This document shows, piece after piece, positions 25,368 through 33,869 of a DNA stretch of 64,000 bases (its first letter is position 1; every line of letters begins with the position of its first letter). Both the position numbers and the translations under genes were made by a program. Location: contig NZ_JOBF01000023.1 of assembly GCF_000718635.1 (NCBI RefSeq), forward strand, positions 46,616 through 110,615, given 5' to 3'. The notes below the pieces were generated by a model. The model worked only from the letters and a program-made list of their open reading frames with translations, was not told where the DNA came from and searched no databases. The stretch is from Streptomyces varsoviensis. Its GTDB lineage: Bacteria; Actinomycetota; Actinomycetes; Streptomycetales; Streptomycetaceae.

Positions 25368-28300
25368 ATGGGCGCGCAGCCCGACAGCACCCACCAGGTA
25401 CGGGGGTACTGCACGCTGTGCCGCTCCCGCTGCGGTGCCGTCTACACGGTCCGCGACGGCGCCCTCCTCGATGTCCAGCCCGACCCCGAGCACCCCACCG
25501 GCGCCGCCCTCTGCCCCAAGGGCCGCGCCGCGCCCGAGATCGTGCGCAGCCCCCGCAGGCTCACCCGGCCCCTGCGCCGTACGACGCCGAAGTCCGACCC
25601 CGACCCGCGCTGGCGCCCCGTCGGCTGGGAGGAAGCGCTGGCCGAGACGGCGGAGCGGCTTGGCCGCATCCGCGCCGTGAGCGGGCCCGAGGCCGTCGCG
25701 TTCGCGGTGGCCTCGCCCAGCGGCTCGCCGCTGTCCGACTCCATCGACTGGATCGAACGGTTCGTGCGGCTCTTCGGCAGCCCGAACATCTGCTACTCCA
25801 CCGAGATCTGCAACTGGCACAAGGACTACGCCCACGCCTTCACCTTCGGCTGCGGCCTGCCCATGCCCGACTACGAGTCCGCCGAACTCTCCATCCTGTG
25901 GGGCCACAACCCCGCCAAGACCTGGCTCGCCCAGTCCACCGCCCTCGGCCGGGCGCGGGCGCGCGGCGCGGCGCTGGCCGTCATCGACCCCCGCCGCTCC
26001 ACCAGCGCCCTCCAGGCCGACCACTGGCTGCGCGTGCTCCCCGGCACCGACGCCGCCCTCGCCCTCGGCCTCGCCAACCTCCTCATGGAGCGCGGCACGC
26101 ACGACACCGGCTTCCTGCGCGCCTGGAGCAACGGCCCCCTGCTGGTACGCGTCGACACCGGCCGCTTCCTGCGCGCCGAGGACATCGACCCGGCCGCCAC
26201 CGGCTACGTCGCCTGGGACGAGACCGAGCGGGCGCCGCGCGTCGTCGACACGGCGTACGCGACGCCGCACCCCGAGCGGCTCGCGCTGACCGGCCGGCGG
26301 CGCGTCCCCACGCGCGACGGGCCGGTGGAGTGCCTGCCCGCCTTCGAGCGGTACGCGCAGGCCGCCGCCGCCTGGCCCCTCGCCCGTACCAGCGAGGTGA
26401 CGACGGTTCCGGAGCGGCAGCTCGACGAGTTCGCCGACGTGCTCGGGCGGGCCGAGTCGGTGACGTACCACGCCTGGACCGGCGTCGGGCAGCACACCAA
26501 CGCCACCCAGACCGACCGGGCCATCGCCACCCTCTACGCGCTCACCGGCTGCTTCGACGCCCCCGGCGGCAACGTCATCCTGCCGGCCCAGCCCGCCAAC
26601 GCCCCCACCGACTTCGCGCAGCTCGCCCCCGCCCAGCGGGCCAAGGCGCTCGGGCTGCGCGAGCACCCGCTGGGCCCGCCCGCGCACGGCTGGGTGAACG
26701 CCCGCGACCTGTGCACGGCCATCACCACCGGCGAGCCCTACCGCGTCGAGGCCATGGTCGCCTTCGGCGCCAACCTCCTGATGTCCCAGCCCGACCCGCG
26801 GCGCACCGCCGAAGCCCTGCGCGCCCTGGACTTCGCCGTCCACCTCGACCTGTTCCCCACCCCGACCGCCGACCTCGCCGACCTCGTACTCCCCGTCAAC
26901 AGCCCCTGGGAGCACGAAGGGATCAGGATCGGGTTCGGTACCAGTCAACGCGCCCAGGAACACGTCCAGTTGCGGACCCGCATGGCCGAACCCGTCGGCG
27001 ATACCCGGTCCGACAGCGAGATCGTCTTCGACCTCGCCGGGCGGCTCGGCATGGGCGAGGAGTTCTTCGGCGGCGACATCGAAGCGGCCTGGGACCACCA
27101 ACTGGCCCCGCTCGGGCTCACCACCGCCGAACTGCGCAAACACCCCGGCGGCGTACGGCTGCCGCTGCGCACCCGGCACCGCAAGTACGCGGAGCGGGCG
27201 GCGGACTCCGAAAGCCCCGCCCACGTCACCGTCACCGGCTTCGACACCCCCACCCGCCGCGTCGAGCTGTACTCCCAACTCCTCGCCGACCACGGCTACT
27301 CGCCCGTCCCCGTCCACACCGAGCCCCCCGCCGCCCCCGACGGCCGCTACCCGCTGACGCTCACCTGCGCCAAGAACGGCTACTTCTGCCACAGCCAGCA
27401 CCGCTCCCTCACCTCCCTGCGCCGCCGCGCCCCCGACCCCACCGTGGACCTGGCGCCGCGGGCCGCCGCCGAGCGCGGCATCCGGGACGGCCAGTGGGTG
27501 CGGCTCACCACCCGCAACGCCACCATCCGCATGCGCGCCCGTATCGACGACAGCCTGCACCCCTCGGTCGCGGTCGCCGAGTACGGCTGGTGGCAGTCGG
27601 CGCCCGACCTCGGGCTGCCCGGGTACGACGCGCTCGCGGGCGGCGGGGAAGAGGGCACGAGCGCCAACTACAACCTGCTCATCGACGACGAGTTCACCGA
27701 CCCCGTCAGCGGCTCCGTCCCGATGCGCTCGGCCGCCTGCGAGATCCGGCCCGCCCACGACGCGGGGGACCCCGCCGGACGCCGGGAGTTCCGGGTCGCG
27801 GCGCTGGAACGCGAGTCGCCGGACGTCCTGACCGTACGGCTGGAGCCGCTGGACGGGCGGCCGCTGCCCGGCCACCGGGCCGGGGCGCACCTCACGCTGC
27901 ACCACCCCGACGCGGCGGACCGCAGCTACTCCCTCACCGGACCCGCGCGCCGCACCGCGGGCGGGGACGCGCCGGACGGCTACCGCGTCGCCATCCGGCA
28001 CGTGCCCGGCGGCAGCTTCTCCGGGCTCGTGCACGAGCGGCTGCGCGTCGGCGACCGGGTCGCCGCCACCGGACCCGACGGCAACTTCGCCATCCCCACC
28101 GACCTCGAACTCCCCGTCGTGCTGATGGCCACCGGAGTCGGCATCACGCCCTTCCTCGGCTACCTGGAGACGCTGGCCGCCGTCGGCGGTACGGTCCCCG
28201 AGGTCGTCCTGCACTACGGCAATCGCAACTCCGAGGGCCACGCCTTCGCCGGGCGCATCGCCGAACTGGCCGCCCGCCTGCCCGCCCTCCGCGTCGTCAA

Positions 28301-28799
28301 CCACTACAGCCGCCCGCTGAGCGGCGACCGGCACGGCCGTACGTACGACCGGCCGGGCCGGATGAGCGCCGAGGACGTCTCCGCGGACCTCATCGAACGC
28401 CGCGCCCGCTTCTACCTCTGCGGGACCGAGGAGATGCTCGCGGACCTGACGGACGGGCTGCTGGCGCGGGGCGTGCCGCGCTTCGAGATCTTCTCCGAGA
28501 AGTTCCACGCCGCCGCGCGCGAGATCCCCGTCGCCGACGACGCCCGGCACACCGTGCGCTTCGCCCGCTCGGACCGGGAGATCGTCTGGCGCGGTACGGA
28601 CGGCACCCTGCTGGACGTCGCGGAGCGCGAAGGGCTCGCCCTGCCCAGCGGCTGCCGTGTCGGACAGTGCGAGAGCTGCGCCGTGACCGTACTCTCCGGC
28701 GAGGTCGCCCACCGCGTCGAACCCAGCGACGGCCTGCCCGACCGTACGTGCCTGACCTGCCAAGCCATCCCCCGCACCGACCTCGAACTCGACGCCTGA
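25368..28799 (+). CDS. Molybdopterin oxidoreductase fused to flavin reductase and 2Fe-2S ferredoxin domains
   Basis: A self-contained 1143-aa redox enzyme. Residues 1-60 hold a [4Fe-4S] motif (C15, C18, C22, C49). A Mo-bis-pterin catalytic domain follows to about residue 780; the candidate Mo ligand is Cys148 in STEICNWHKDY. Residues about 785-1010 are a phthalate-dioxygenase-reductase-like FAD/NAD module (RSYSLTGP, then GVGITPFLGYLE). The C-terminus is a plant-type 2Fe-2S domain (C1096, C1101, C1104, C1128). Electrons could pass from NAD(P)H directly to the Mo site. There is no Tat signal, so it is cytoplasmic. The substrate is unknown; context suggests catabolism of an aromatic or nitrogen compound. 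It is divergent from GntR and followed by an OCD-family gene. Confidence 0.9.
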   Translation: MGAQPDSTHQVRGYCTLCRSRCGAVYTVRDGALLDVQPDPEHPTGAALCPKGRAAPEIVRSPRRLTRPLRRTTPKSDPDPRWRPVGWEEALAETAERLGRIRAVSGPEAVAFAVASPSGSPLSDSIDWIERFVRLFGSPNICYSTEICNWHKDYAHAFTFGCGLPMPDYESAELSILWGHNPAKTWLAQSTALGRARARGAALAVIDPRRSTSALQADHWLRVLPGTDAALALGLANLLMERGTHDTGFLRAWSNGPLLVRVDTGRFLRAEDIDPAATGYVAWDETERAPRVVDTAYATPHPERLALTGRRRVPTRDGPVECLPAFERYAQAAAAWPLARTSEVTTVPERQLDEFADVLGRAESVTYHAWTGVGQHTNATQTDRAIATLYALTGCFDAPGGNVILPAQPANAPTDFAQLAPAQRAKALGLREHPLGPPAHGWVNARDLCTAITTGEPYRVEAMVAFGANLLMSQPDPRRTAEALRALDFAVHLDLFPTPTADLADLVLPVNSPWEHEGIRIGFGTSQRAQEHVQLRTRMAEPVGDTRSDSEIVFDLAGRLGMGEEFFGGDIEAAWDHQLAPLGLTTAELRKHPGGVRLPLRTRHRKYAERAADSESPAHVTVTGFDTPTRRVELYSQLLADHGYSPVPVHTEPPAAPDGRYPLTLTCAKNGYFCHSQHRSLTSLRRRAPDPTVDLAPRAAAERGIRDGQWVRLTTRNATIRMRARIDDSLHPSVAVAEYGWWQSAPDLGLPGYDALAGGGEEGTSANYNLLIDDEFTDPVSGSVPMRSAACEIRPAHDAGDPAGRREFRVAALERESPDVLTVRLEPLDGRPLPGHRAGAHLTLHHPDAADRSYSLTGPARRTAGGDAPDGYRVAIRHVPGGSFSGLVHERLRVGDRVAATGPDGNFAIPTDLELPVVLMATGVGITPFLGYLETLAAVGGTVPEVVLHYGNRNSEGHAFAGRIAELAARLPALRVVNHYSRPLSGDRHGRTYDRPGRMSAEDVSADLIERRARFYLCGTEEMLADLTDGLLARGVPRFEIFSEKFHAAAREIPVADDARHTVRFARSDREIVWRGTDGTLLDVAEREGLALPSGCRVGQCESCAVTVLSGEVAHRVEPSDGLPDRTCLTCQAIPRTDLELDA

Positions 28800-28865
28800 C
28801 CGGCCGCACGCCGGCGGGCCGACCCACCCCGACCCGGGCGCCGCACCGCGCCCCTGGGAGACCGC

Positions 28866-29816
28866 ATGCTCAACATCTCCGCCGAACAGACCGCGCGGCA
28901 CCTGGCGTTCGACGCCCTCATCCCCGCCCTGCGGGCCGGCTTCGCCCGCGGCGCGCACGCGCCCGACCGCCACCACCACGCCGTCGACGGCGCCCCGGGG
29001 GCCACGCTGCTGCTCATGCCCGCCTGGTCCGAGGGCGGCTACCTCGGGGTGAAGCTCGTCGACGTGTTCCCCGCCAACTCCGAGCTCGGCAGGCCGGCGC
29101 TGTCCTCCGCGTACGTCCTGGCCGACGCGGCGACCGGCGAACACCTGGCGCTCGTCGACGGGAACGAACTCACCCGGCGGCGCACGGTGGCCACCTCCGC
29201 GCTGGCCGCGAGCTACCTCGCGCGCCCCGACAGCGAGGTCCACCTGGTCGTCGGCACCGGACACATCGGCAGCCTCGCCGCCGCCGCGCACCGCAGCGCG
29301 GTCGGCACCTCGCAGGTCCTCGTCTACGACCGGCGGCCGGAGCGGGCGGAGGCCCTGGTGGCGGCGGTGCGGACGGACGGCATGGAGGCGCGGGCGGTCA
29401 CCGACCTCGCGGCGGCGGCGGGCGAGGCCGACCTCATCACCTGCGCCACGCTCGCGGAGGAACCGCTGATCCGGGGGGAGTGGCTGCGGCCCGGCACCCA
29501 CCTCGACCTCATCGGCAGCTTCCGGCCGTCCATGCGGGAGGCGGACGACGAGTGCGTACGCCGCGGGACCGTGTTCGTCGACACCCCGACCGCGCTGCGC
29601 GAGTCGGGCGATCTGCTCCAGCCGATGGCCTCCGGCGCGCTGCGGGCCGAGGACATCGCGGGCACGCTCCCCGAGCTGTGCCGGGGCGAGGTGAAGGGGC
29701 GCCGGAACGCCGCCGAGATCACGGTGTTCAAGTCCGTCGGCGGCGCGGTGGCCGACCTGGCCGCGGCGGCGCTCGTGTACGAGCGGGTGGCCGCGGAGAG
29801 CGCGCCGTCGGACTGA
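28866..29816 (+). CDS. Ornithine cyclodeaminase/mu-crystallin family protein
   Basis: A 316-aa NAD(P)-binding protein of the OCD/mu-crystallin family, whose members are cyclodeaminases, ketimine reductases or alanine dehydrogenases. The N-terminal dimerisation part contains GVKLVDVFPANS, and the Rossmann motif is VVGTGHIGSLAAAAH (residues about 135-149). It lies 66 nt downstream of the molybdopterin oxidoreductase on the same strand, so the two may act in one pathway, for example reducing a cyclic imine. The exact substrate cannot be assigned from the residues seen. Confidence 0.88.
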   Translation: MLNISAEQTARHLAFDALIPALRAGFARGAHAPDRHHHAVDGAPGATLLLMPAWSEGGYLGVKLVDVFPANSELGRPALSSAYVLADAATGEHLALVDGNELTRRRTVATSALAASYLARPDSEVHLVVGTGHIGSLAAAAHRSAVGTSQVLVYDRRPERAEALVAAVRTDGMEARAVTDLAAAAGEADLITCATLAEEPLIRGEWLRPGTHLDLIGSFRPSMREADDECVRRGTVFVDTPTALRESGDLLQPMASGALRAEDIAGTLPELCRGEVKGRRNAAEITVFKSVGGAVADLAAAALVYERVAAESAPSD

Positions 29817-29900
29817 GGGGGCGTCAGGGGGCCGTGCCGTCAGCGGAGTCGGCAGGCGTCGAGCGGGGGTCACATAGGCGCTGAGCGCCTTCAGGCGGCA

Positions 29901-30242
29901 TCAGCCGCCGACGCTCCACGAGACCGTGCCGTCGGCCGTGACCAGGGCCGCGAGGACGATCAGATCGGCGGCGCCGAGGGCGAGGCCCAGCCAGGCTCGG
30001 CCGCGCCGCCCGGTGGATCGGGCCAGCGCGAGGGTGCCGAGCACCAGGGCGCAGGGGCCGAGGACGAGGTTGAAGACCAGCAGGCCGACGAGGCCGAGGA
30101 CGAAGGAGGCCACCGCCATGCTGTCGGCGTCGTTGCGGCGCGGGCGGCGGCGGTCGGCCGGCTCGGCGGGTGCGGCGGTCGCGGAGTCGGCGGGGGCCGT
30201 GGTGTCCGGGTGTGTGGTGCGTACCGGTGCGGAGACGGTCAT
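29901..30242 (-). CDS. DUF4190-type small membrane protein
   Basis: A 113-aa protein. A Pro/Ala/Thr-rich, hydrophilic N-terminus (1-40) precedes two membrane helices: AVASFVLGLVGLLVFNLVLG and LGLALGAADLIVLAALV. The helices are joined by a basic loop, as in DUF4190 proteins. The function is unknown. It follows another small membrane gene by 3 nt, and both lie downstream of the operator region shared with the divergent TetR gene, so they are candidate TetR targets. Confidence 0.82.
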   Translation of the reverse strand: MTVSAPVRTTHPDTTAPADSATAAPAEPADRRRPRRNDADSMAVASFVLGLVGLLVFNLVLGPCALVLGTLALARSTGRRGRAWLGLALGAADLIVLAALVTADGTVSWSVGG

Positions 30243-30245
30243 GGG

Positions 30246-30395
30246 TCAGCGCTCCTTTGTACGTTCGCGGACGGTGAAGACGAGAAGCCAGACGGCGATG
30301 AGGGCCGCGGCGGGGATCAGGAAGTGGAGGGGGGTGTGCGCCGCGGCGCCCACGAGGACCCCCAGCAGGAGAAGCGCGGCGACGAGGAAGATCAT
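30246..30395 (-). CDS. Very small membrane protein (49 aa)
   Basis: A 49-aa protein from ATG 30395 behind GGAAAGGA. It has two hydrophobic helices (MIFLVAALLLLGVLVGAAAH and FLIPAAALIAVWLLVF) and a basic tail RERTKER. It has no recognised domain. It is the first gene of a two-gene unit with the DUF4190 protein and sits just below the TetR operator. Confidence 0.72.
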   Translation of the reverse strand: MIFLVAALLLLGVLVGAAAHTPLHFLIPAAALIAVWLLVFTVRERTKER

Positions 30396-30429
30396 GTCGG
30401 TCCTTTCCGAGTAGGGGCCGTGATCCGTT

Positions 30430-30465
30430 GTCAGTGAACAACTGGAATGACAACTGTTCACTGAC
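30430..30465. promoter_or_regulatory. TetR-type operator: perfect 11-bp inverted repeat
   Basis: GTCAGTGAACA at 30430-30440 and its exact reverse complement TGTTCACTGAC at 30455-30465 flank a 14-bp spacer. A third related half (TGTTTACTGA, 30503-30512) lies 5 bp before the TetR start. The sites are placed to control both the divergent membrane-protein genes and the regulator itself. Confidence 0.8.
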
Positions 30466-30516
30466 TTCCACAGTCTAGCGTTGCCCAATCCGGAGAACGG
30501 TTGTTTACTGAATGAT

Positions 30517-31137
30517 ATGAGTCACACGCCCGGGGTCCGGCAGGCCCAGAAGCAGAAGACCCGCCAGGCGCTCCTCGACGCGGGCCTGCGCCTCCTGGAG
30601 GACCAGAGCCTCAGCAGCCTCGGGCTGCGCGAGGTCACCCGCGTCGTCGGCGTCGCCCCGGCCGCCTTCTACCGGCACTTCCGGGACATGGCCGACCTCG
30701 GCGTCGCGCTGGTCGAGGAGGCGCTCGGCAGCCTGCACGCGATGATCCGCACGGTCCTCGCCGAGCAGGACGGCGCCCAGGAGCGCATCGACCGCACGGT
30801 CGAGGTGGTCGCCGCGCACGTCCGCGCGCACCCCGCCCACGTCCGCTTCGTCGCGCGCGAGCGGCACGGCGGCGTACGGGCCGTGCGCGAGGCGATAGGC
30901 GAACAGCTCGCGCTGTTCGCCGACGAGGTCGCCGAGGTGCTGCCCGGCCAGTCGGAGCTGACGGGCTGGAGCGAGCGGGACGCGCACATGCTGGCCGCGC
31001 TCTACGTCGACCACCTGGTGATGACGGCCTCCGCGTTCCTGGAGGCGACGCCCGAGGAGGCCGAACGGATCGCCGGCCGGGCGCGGCAGCAGCTCAGGCT
31101 GATCAACCTCGGCTGCCGCCACTGGCTCGACGAGTAG
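30517..31137 (+). CDS. TetR-family regulator (FabR-like)
   Basis: A 206-aa regulator. The N-terminal helix-turn-helix spans QKTRQALLDAGLRLLED and VTRVVGVAPAAFYRHFRDM, and the rest is a helical ligand domain. The pattern QALLDAG...FYRHF and the length recall FabR-like fatty-acid-sensing repressors; that is a family resemblance only. ATG 30517 is chosen; TTG 30481 upstream would extend into the operator. A perfect inverted repeat lies directly upstream, which implies autoregulation and control of the divergent small membrane genes. Confidence 0.9.
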   Translation: MSHTPGVRQAQKQKTRQALLDAGLRLLEDQSLSSLGLREVTRVVGVAPAAFYRHFRDMADLGVALVEEALGSLHAMIRTVLAEQDGAQERIDRTVEVVAAHVRAHPAHVRFVARERHGGVRAVREAIGEQLALFADEVAEVLPGQSELTGWSERDAHMLAALYVDHLVMTASAFLEATPEEAERIAGRARQQLRLINLGCRHWLDE

Positions 31138-31207
31138 GCGGCGCGGGGCTGGGGGAACGGGAACCACGGGGCCCTCGGGCTCGCGCTTGTACGCGCGCCC
31201 CTCGGCC

Positions 31208-32140
31208 TCAGTCCGAGTCCGGCACCACCGCCACCGGGCACGCCGAGTGCAGCAGCACCGCGTGCGCCACCGAGCCCAGATGGTGACCGATCGTCAGCCG
31301 CCGGCGGCGCCGGGCGACCACGACGAGATCGGCCGCCTGCGAGGCGTCCACGAGCTGCCCCGCCGCGTCGCCCGGCTCCGCGCGCACCTCCACCTCGACC
31401 TCGGGGTGGCGCTCGCGGTGCGGGGCGAGGTGCGCGCTCACCTCGTGCTTGAGCGACGCGGCGAACTCCGCCGTCTCGCGCTCGTACGGCAGCACGAACT
31501 CGTACGCGCTCGCCAGCGTCACCGGCTCCGGGTAGCCCGAGACGACCTGGAGCACCGCGCCCGACCGCGCGGCCGCCTCGAAGGCGTAGCCGGTCGCCGC
31601 GTTCGCCTCGGGGGAGGGCGCGAGGCCGAGCGCGATCCGCCCGTACGGGCGGCCGTCGCCCCCTGCCCCTTCCGCCCGTTCTTCCGCCGCCTCGTCCGTC
31701 TCGTCCGCCGGGCGCGGCACGACGACCACCGGGCTCGCGGCGCGCGCCGCGCAGGCCAGGCCGTTGGAGCCGAGCAGCAGGCTGGCGAACCCGCCGCGCC
31801 CGCGCGAGCCGAGGACCAGCAGCGCGGCCTGTGCTCCCAGCTCCGGCAGGTCGTGGCCGGGGTCGCCGCCGATGGTGCGCCGCCGCAGCTCGGGCGGGCC
31901 GTCGGGGAGCGATTCGAGGAGCTGCCGGGCCGCGTTCAGGACCGGGTCCTCGTCCTCCGTCGGCACGGAGACCGGCACGACGGCGTCCGGCGTCACGGGC
32001 TGCATCTTGGTGACGTACGGCCAGATGTGCACGACCTCCAGCGGTACGCCCCGCCGCCCGGCCTCACCCGCCGCCCAGCGCAGGGCCCGGTCGCTGTCGG
32101 GGGAGCCGTCCACGGCCGCGATCACCGGCAAGGTGCTCAT
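31208..32140 (-). CDS. Tandem universal stress protein
   Basis: A 310-aa protein with two Usp domains (about 1-145 and 160-308). The first has the ATP-binding-type loop VLGSRGRGGFASLLLGSNG. The second has diverged at the equivalent glycines (VVARRRRRLTIGHHLGSVA), so only one nucleotide site may be functional. It starts MSTLPVIAAVDGSPDSD, the canonical first strand. Usp proteins help stress survival in stationary or hypoxic phases. It is a single gene; the upstream 200 bp contain short CAGTC-rich repeats and no clear promoter. Confidence 0.92.
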   Translation of the reverse strand: MSTLPVIAAVDGSPDSDRALRWAAGEAGRRGVPLEVVHIWPYVTKMQPVTPDAVVPVSVPTEDEDPVLNAARQLLESLPDGPPELRRRTIGGDPGHDLPELGAQAALLVLGSRGRGGFASLLLGSNGLACAARAASPVVVVPRPADETDEAAEERAEGAGGDGRPYGRIALGLAPSPEANAATGYAFEAAARSGAVLQVVSGYPEPVTLASAYEFVLPYERETAEFAASLKHEVSAHLAPHRERHPEVEVEVRAEPGDAAGQLVDASQAADLVVVARRRRRLTIGHHLGSVAHAVLLHSACPVAVVPDSD

Positions 32141-32344
32141 CCGCGTCTCCAGTTCAGTCAGTTTCGGTTAGTTTCAGTCGGTGTCAGTCGGTTCAGTCTT
32201 GATCGATCACTCCGTCTTCGGCACCCCTGCCCACTGCCGAGAGGGGTAAAAGGGGCGAAAGTCCCCAGTAGGTCGGATATGACCGCCCGACCGCGCTACG
32301 ACGCGCTCGGCCGTTATCGGGGGCAGCCGCCGACCGGCACCGCG

Positions 32345-33229
32345 TCAGTCGTCGGCCGGCGCCGCGCCGACGACGCGCGGGCGGAACGCGAGGATGGCGG
32401 CGGCGACCTCGTCGAGGTGGCTCTCCAGGAGGAAATGGCCGCCGTCGAGCAGGACGATCTCCGCGTCCGGGGCGTCGCGCCGGAACGCCTCCGCGCCGGC
32501 CGGCCCGAAGATCTCGTCGTTGCGGCCCCAGATCGCGAGGACGGGTACGCGGTGCGAGCGCAGCCATTCGTGCACCGCCGGGTACCGGTCGCGGTTGCTC
32601 GCGTAGTCGCCGAACAGGGCGAGCTGGGCCCGGTCGACGCCGGGGCGGGCGAGCAGCGCGAGGTCGTGCTCCCAGGCGTCGGGGTCGATCAGGCTGGGGT
32701 CGGGGACGCCGTGCGTGTACTGCCACTCGACCGCTTCCCGGCTCAGGGCGGGGCGCAGCAGCGCCTCGTTCTCCGGGCTCCGGTGCCCCCCGTAGGCCCA
32801 GATGGGCGCCCAGAAGTCCGGTACGAAGCCGGCCTCGTAGGCGTTGCCGTTCTGCGAGACGACGGCGAGGACCGCTGCCGGGTCGGCCAGGGCGAGCCGC
32901 CAGCCGATCGGTGCGCCGTAGTCCTGGACGTAGATCGCGTAGCGGCGTACGCCGACGGCGGCCAGGAAGCCGCGGGTCACCTCGGCGAGGGCGTCGAAGG
33001 TGTAGTCGAACTCCGACACGTCCGGCGCCGACGAGCGGCCGAAGCCGATGTGGTCGGGCGCGATCACCCGATAGGGCCCGGCCAGCGCGGGGATCAGGTG
33101 GCGGAACATGTGGGAGCTCGTCGGATAGCCGTGCAGCAGCAGGAGGACGGGGGCGTCCGCGGGGCCCGCCTCCCGGTAGAAGACGGTCAGGCCGTCGACG
33201 TCCGCGGTCCGGTGGTGAACAGCGACCAC
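32345..33229 (-). CDS. Alpha/beta hydrolase, epoxide hydrolase/haloalkane dehalogenase-like
   Basis: A 294-aa alpha/beta-hydrolase-fold enzyme. The oxyanion motif is LLHGYPTSSHMF. The nucleophile elbow is YVQDYGAPIGW, with Asp in place of Ser, which is typical of epoxide hydrolases and dehalogenases. The late His lies in DGGHFLLES. GTG 33229 has AAGGGG 6 nt upstream. It is divergent from a CGNR-type regulator, with a perfect palindrome between the two genes, so that regulator probably controls it. The substrate is unknown. Confidence 0.9.
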   Translation of the reverse strand: MVAVHHRTADVDGLTVFYREAGPADAPVLLLLHGYPTSSHMFRHLIPALAGPYRVIAPDHIGFGRSSAPDVSEFDYTFDALAEVTRGFLAAVGVRRYAIYVQDYGAPIGWRLALADPAAVLAVVSQNGNAYEAGFVPDFWAPIWAYGGHRSPENEALLRPALSREAVEWQYTHGVPDPSLIDPDAWEHDLALLARPGVDRAQLALFGDYASNRDRYPAVHEWLRSHRVPVLAIWGRNDEIFGPAGAEAFRRDAPDAEIVLLDGGHFLLESHLDEVAAAILAFRPRVVGAAPADD

Positions 33230-33238
33230 GTTAACCCC

Positions 33239-33252
33239 TTAAATCGATTTAA
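33239..33252. promoter_or_regulatory. Perfect 14-bp palindrome between hydrolase and CGNR gene
   Basis: TTAAATCGATTTAA is perfectly self-complementary and AT-only apart from the central CG. It sits in the 99-bp divergent intergenic region, right at the hydrolase start. It is the likely operator for the CGNR regulator. Confidence 0.7.
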
Positions 33253-33328
33253 CTGGTTAGGTTAGTCTGATCCTGCACGGGGCCGTATGGCGTGTCAAGA
33301 CGAGTCGAGAGCCGAGAAGGGGCGAGCC

Positions 33329-33826
33329 GTGGTCGAGGACGAGGACTTGCTGTTGTCCGTCATCAACAGCGCACCGGTGCTCGACGGGCGCCCCACGGAC
33401 GCCCTGGCCGGGGCCGGGGCGGCGGAGCGGGTACGGGCGCTGGGCGGGCGCGGCACGGACGCGGAGCGCGAGCGGCTGCGGCGGGTGCGGGACGCGCTGC
33501 ACCAGCTCATCCGGGGGACGTCCACGGACGTCGGCGACCTGGCCGCCCTCCTCGAACGGGCGCGGCTCCGCCCCGCCGTCACCCCCGCGGGCGTCGCGTG
33601 GGAACTGGAGGCCGCGCCCGACGACGAGCTGGCCGTCCGCACCGTCCTCGCGTGGTCGCGCGTCATCACGGAGCTGCCGGGGCGGCTGCGGGCCTGCGCC
33701 AACGACGAATGCAACCTGTTCCTCGTCGATCACAGCCGCCCCGGCACCGCCCGGTGGTGCTCCATGGCGGTCTGCGGCAACCGGATGAAGGCGCGCACCC
33801 ACGCCCGTAAGCGGCAGCTCGGGTAG
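33329..33826 (+). CDS. CGNR zinc-finger transcriptional regulator
   Basis: A 165-aa regulator. The helical N-terminal ABATE-type stress-sensing region is followed by a C-terminal CGNR zinc finger with CANDECNLFLVDHS and WCSMAVCGNRMKARTH (four Cys plus the CGNR tetrad). GTG 33329 is preferred, with AAGGGG 6 nt upstream; ATG 33287 would add 14 residues. Members bind DNA through the CGNR loop. It is divergent from the alpha/beta hydrolase with a shared palindrome. Confidence 0.9.
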   Translation: MVEDEDLLLSVINSAPVLDGRPTDALAGAGAAERVRALGGRGTDAERERLRRVRDALHQLIRGTSTDVGDLAALLERARLRPAVTPAGVAWELEAAPDDELAVRTVLAWSRVITELPGRLRACANDECNLFLVDHSRPGTARWCSMAVCGNRMKARTHARKRQLG

Positions 33827-33869
33827 GGACCGGCGCCCTGCGGCCCCAGCCCCTCAGCCCCCCGCCCCC

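Noticed and set aside
23124..29873. Very long open frame (over 2,200 codons) on the minus strand opposite hpaD, GntR and the Mo enzyme
   Set aside because: It is antisense to several well-recognised genes, has composition typical of GC-rich third-position shadows and no domain; such open antisense frames are common at this GC level.
25418..29884. Long plus-strand frame overlapping the molybdopterin gene in another frame
   Set aside because: Arg/Pro/Ala-rich translation with no motif; the recognised protein is in the frame starting at 25368.
32141..32344. Possible small RNA or regulator from repeated CAGTC/GTTTCAG units upstream of the stress gene
   Set aside because: No stable hairpin, terminator or promoter pair could be found; treated as unannotated intergenic DNA.
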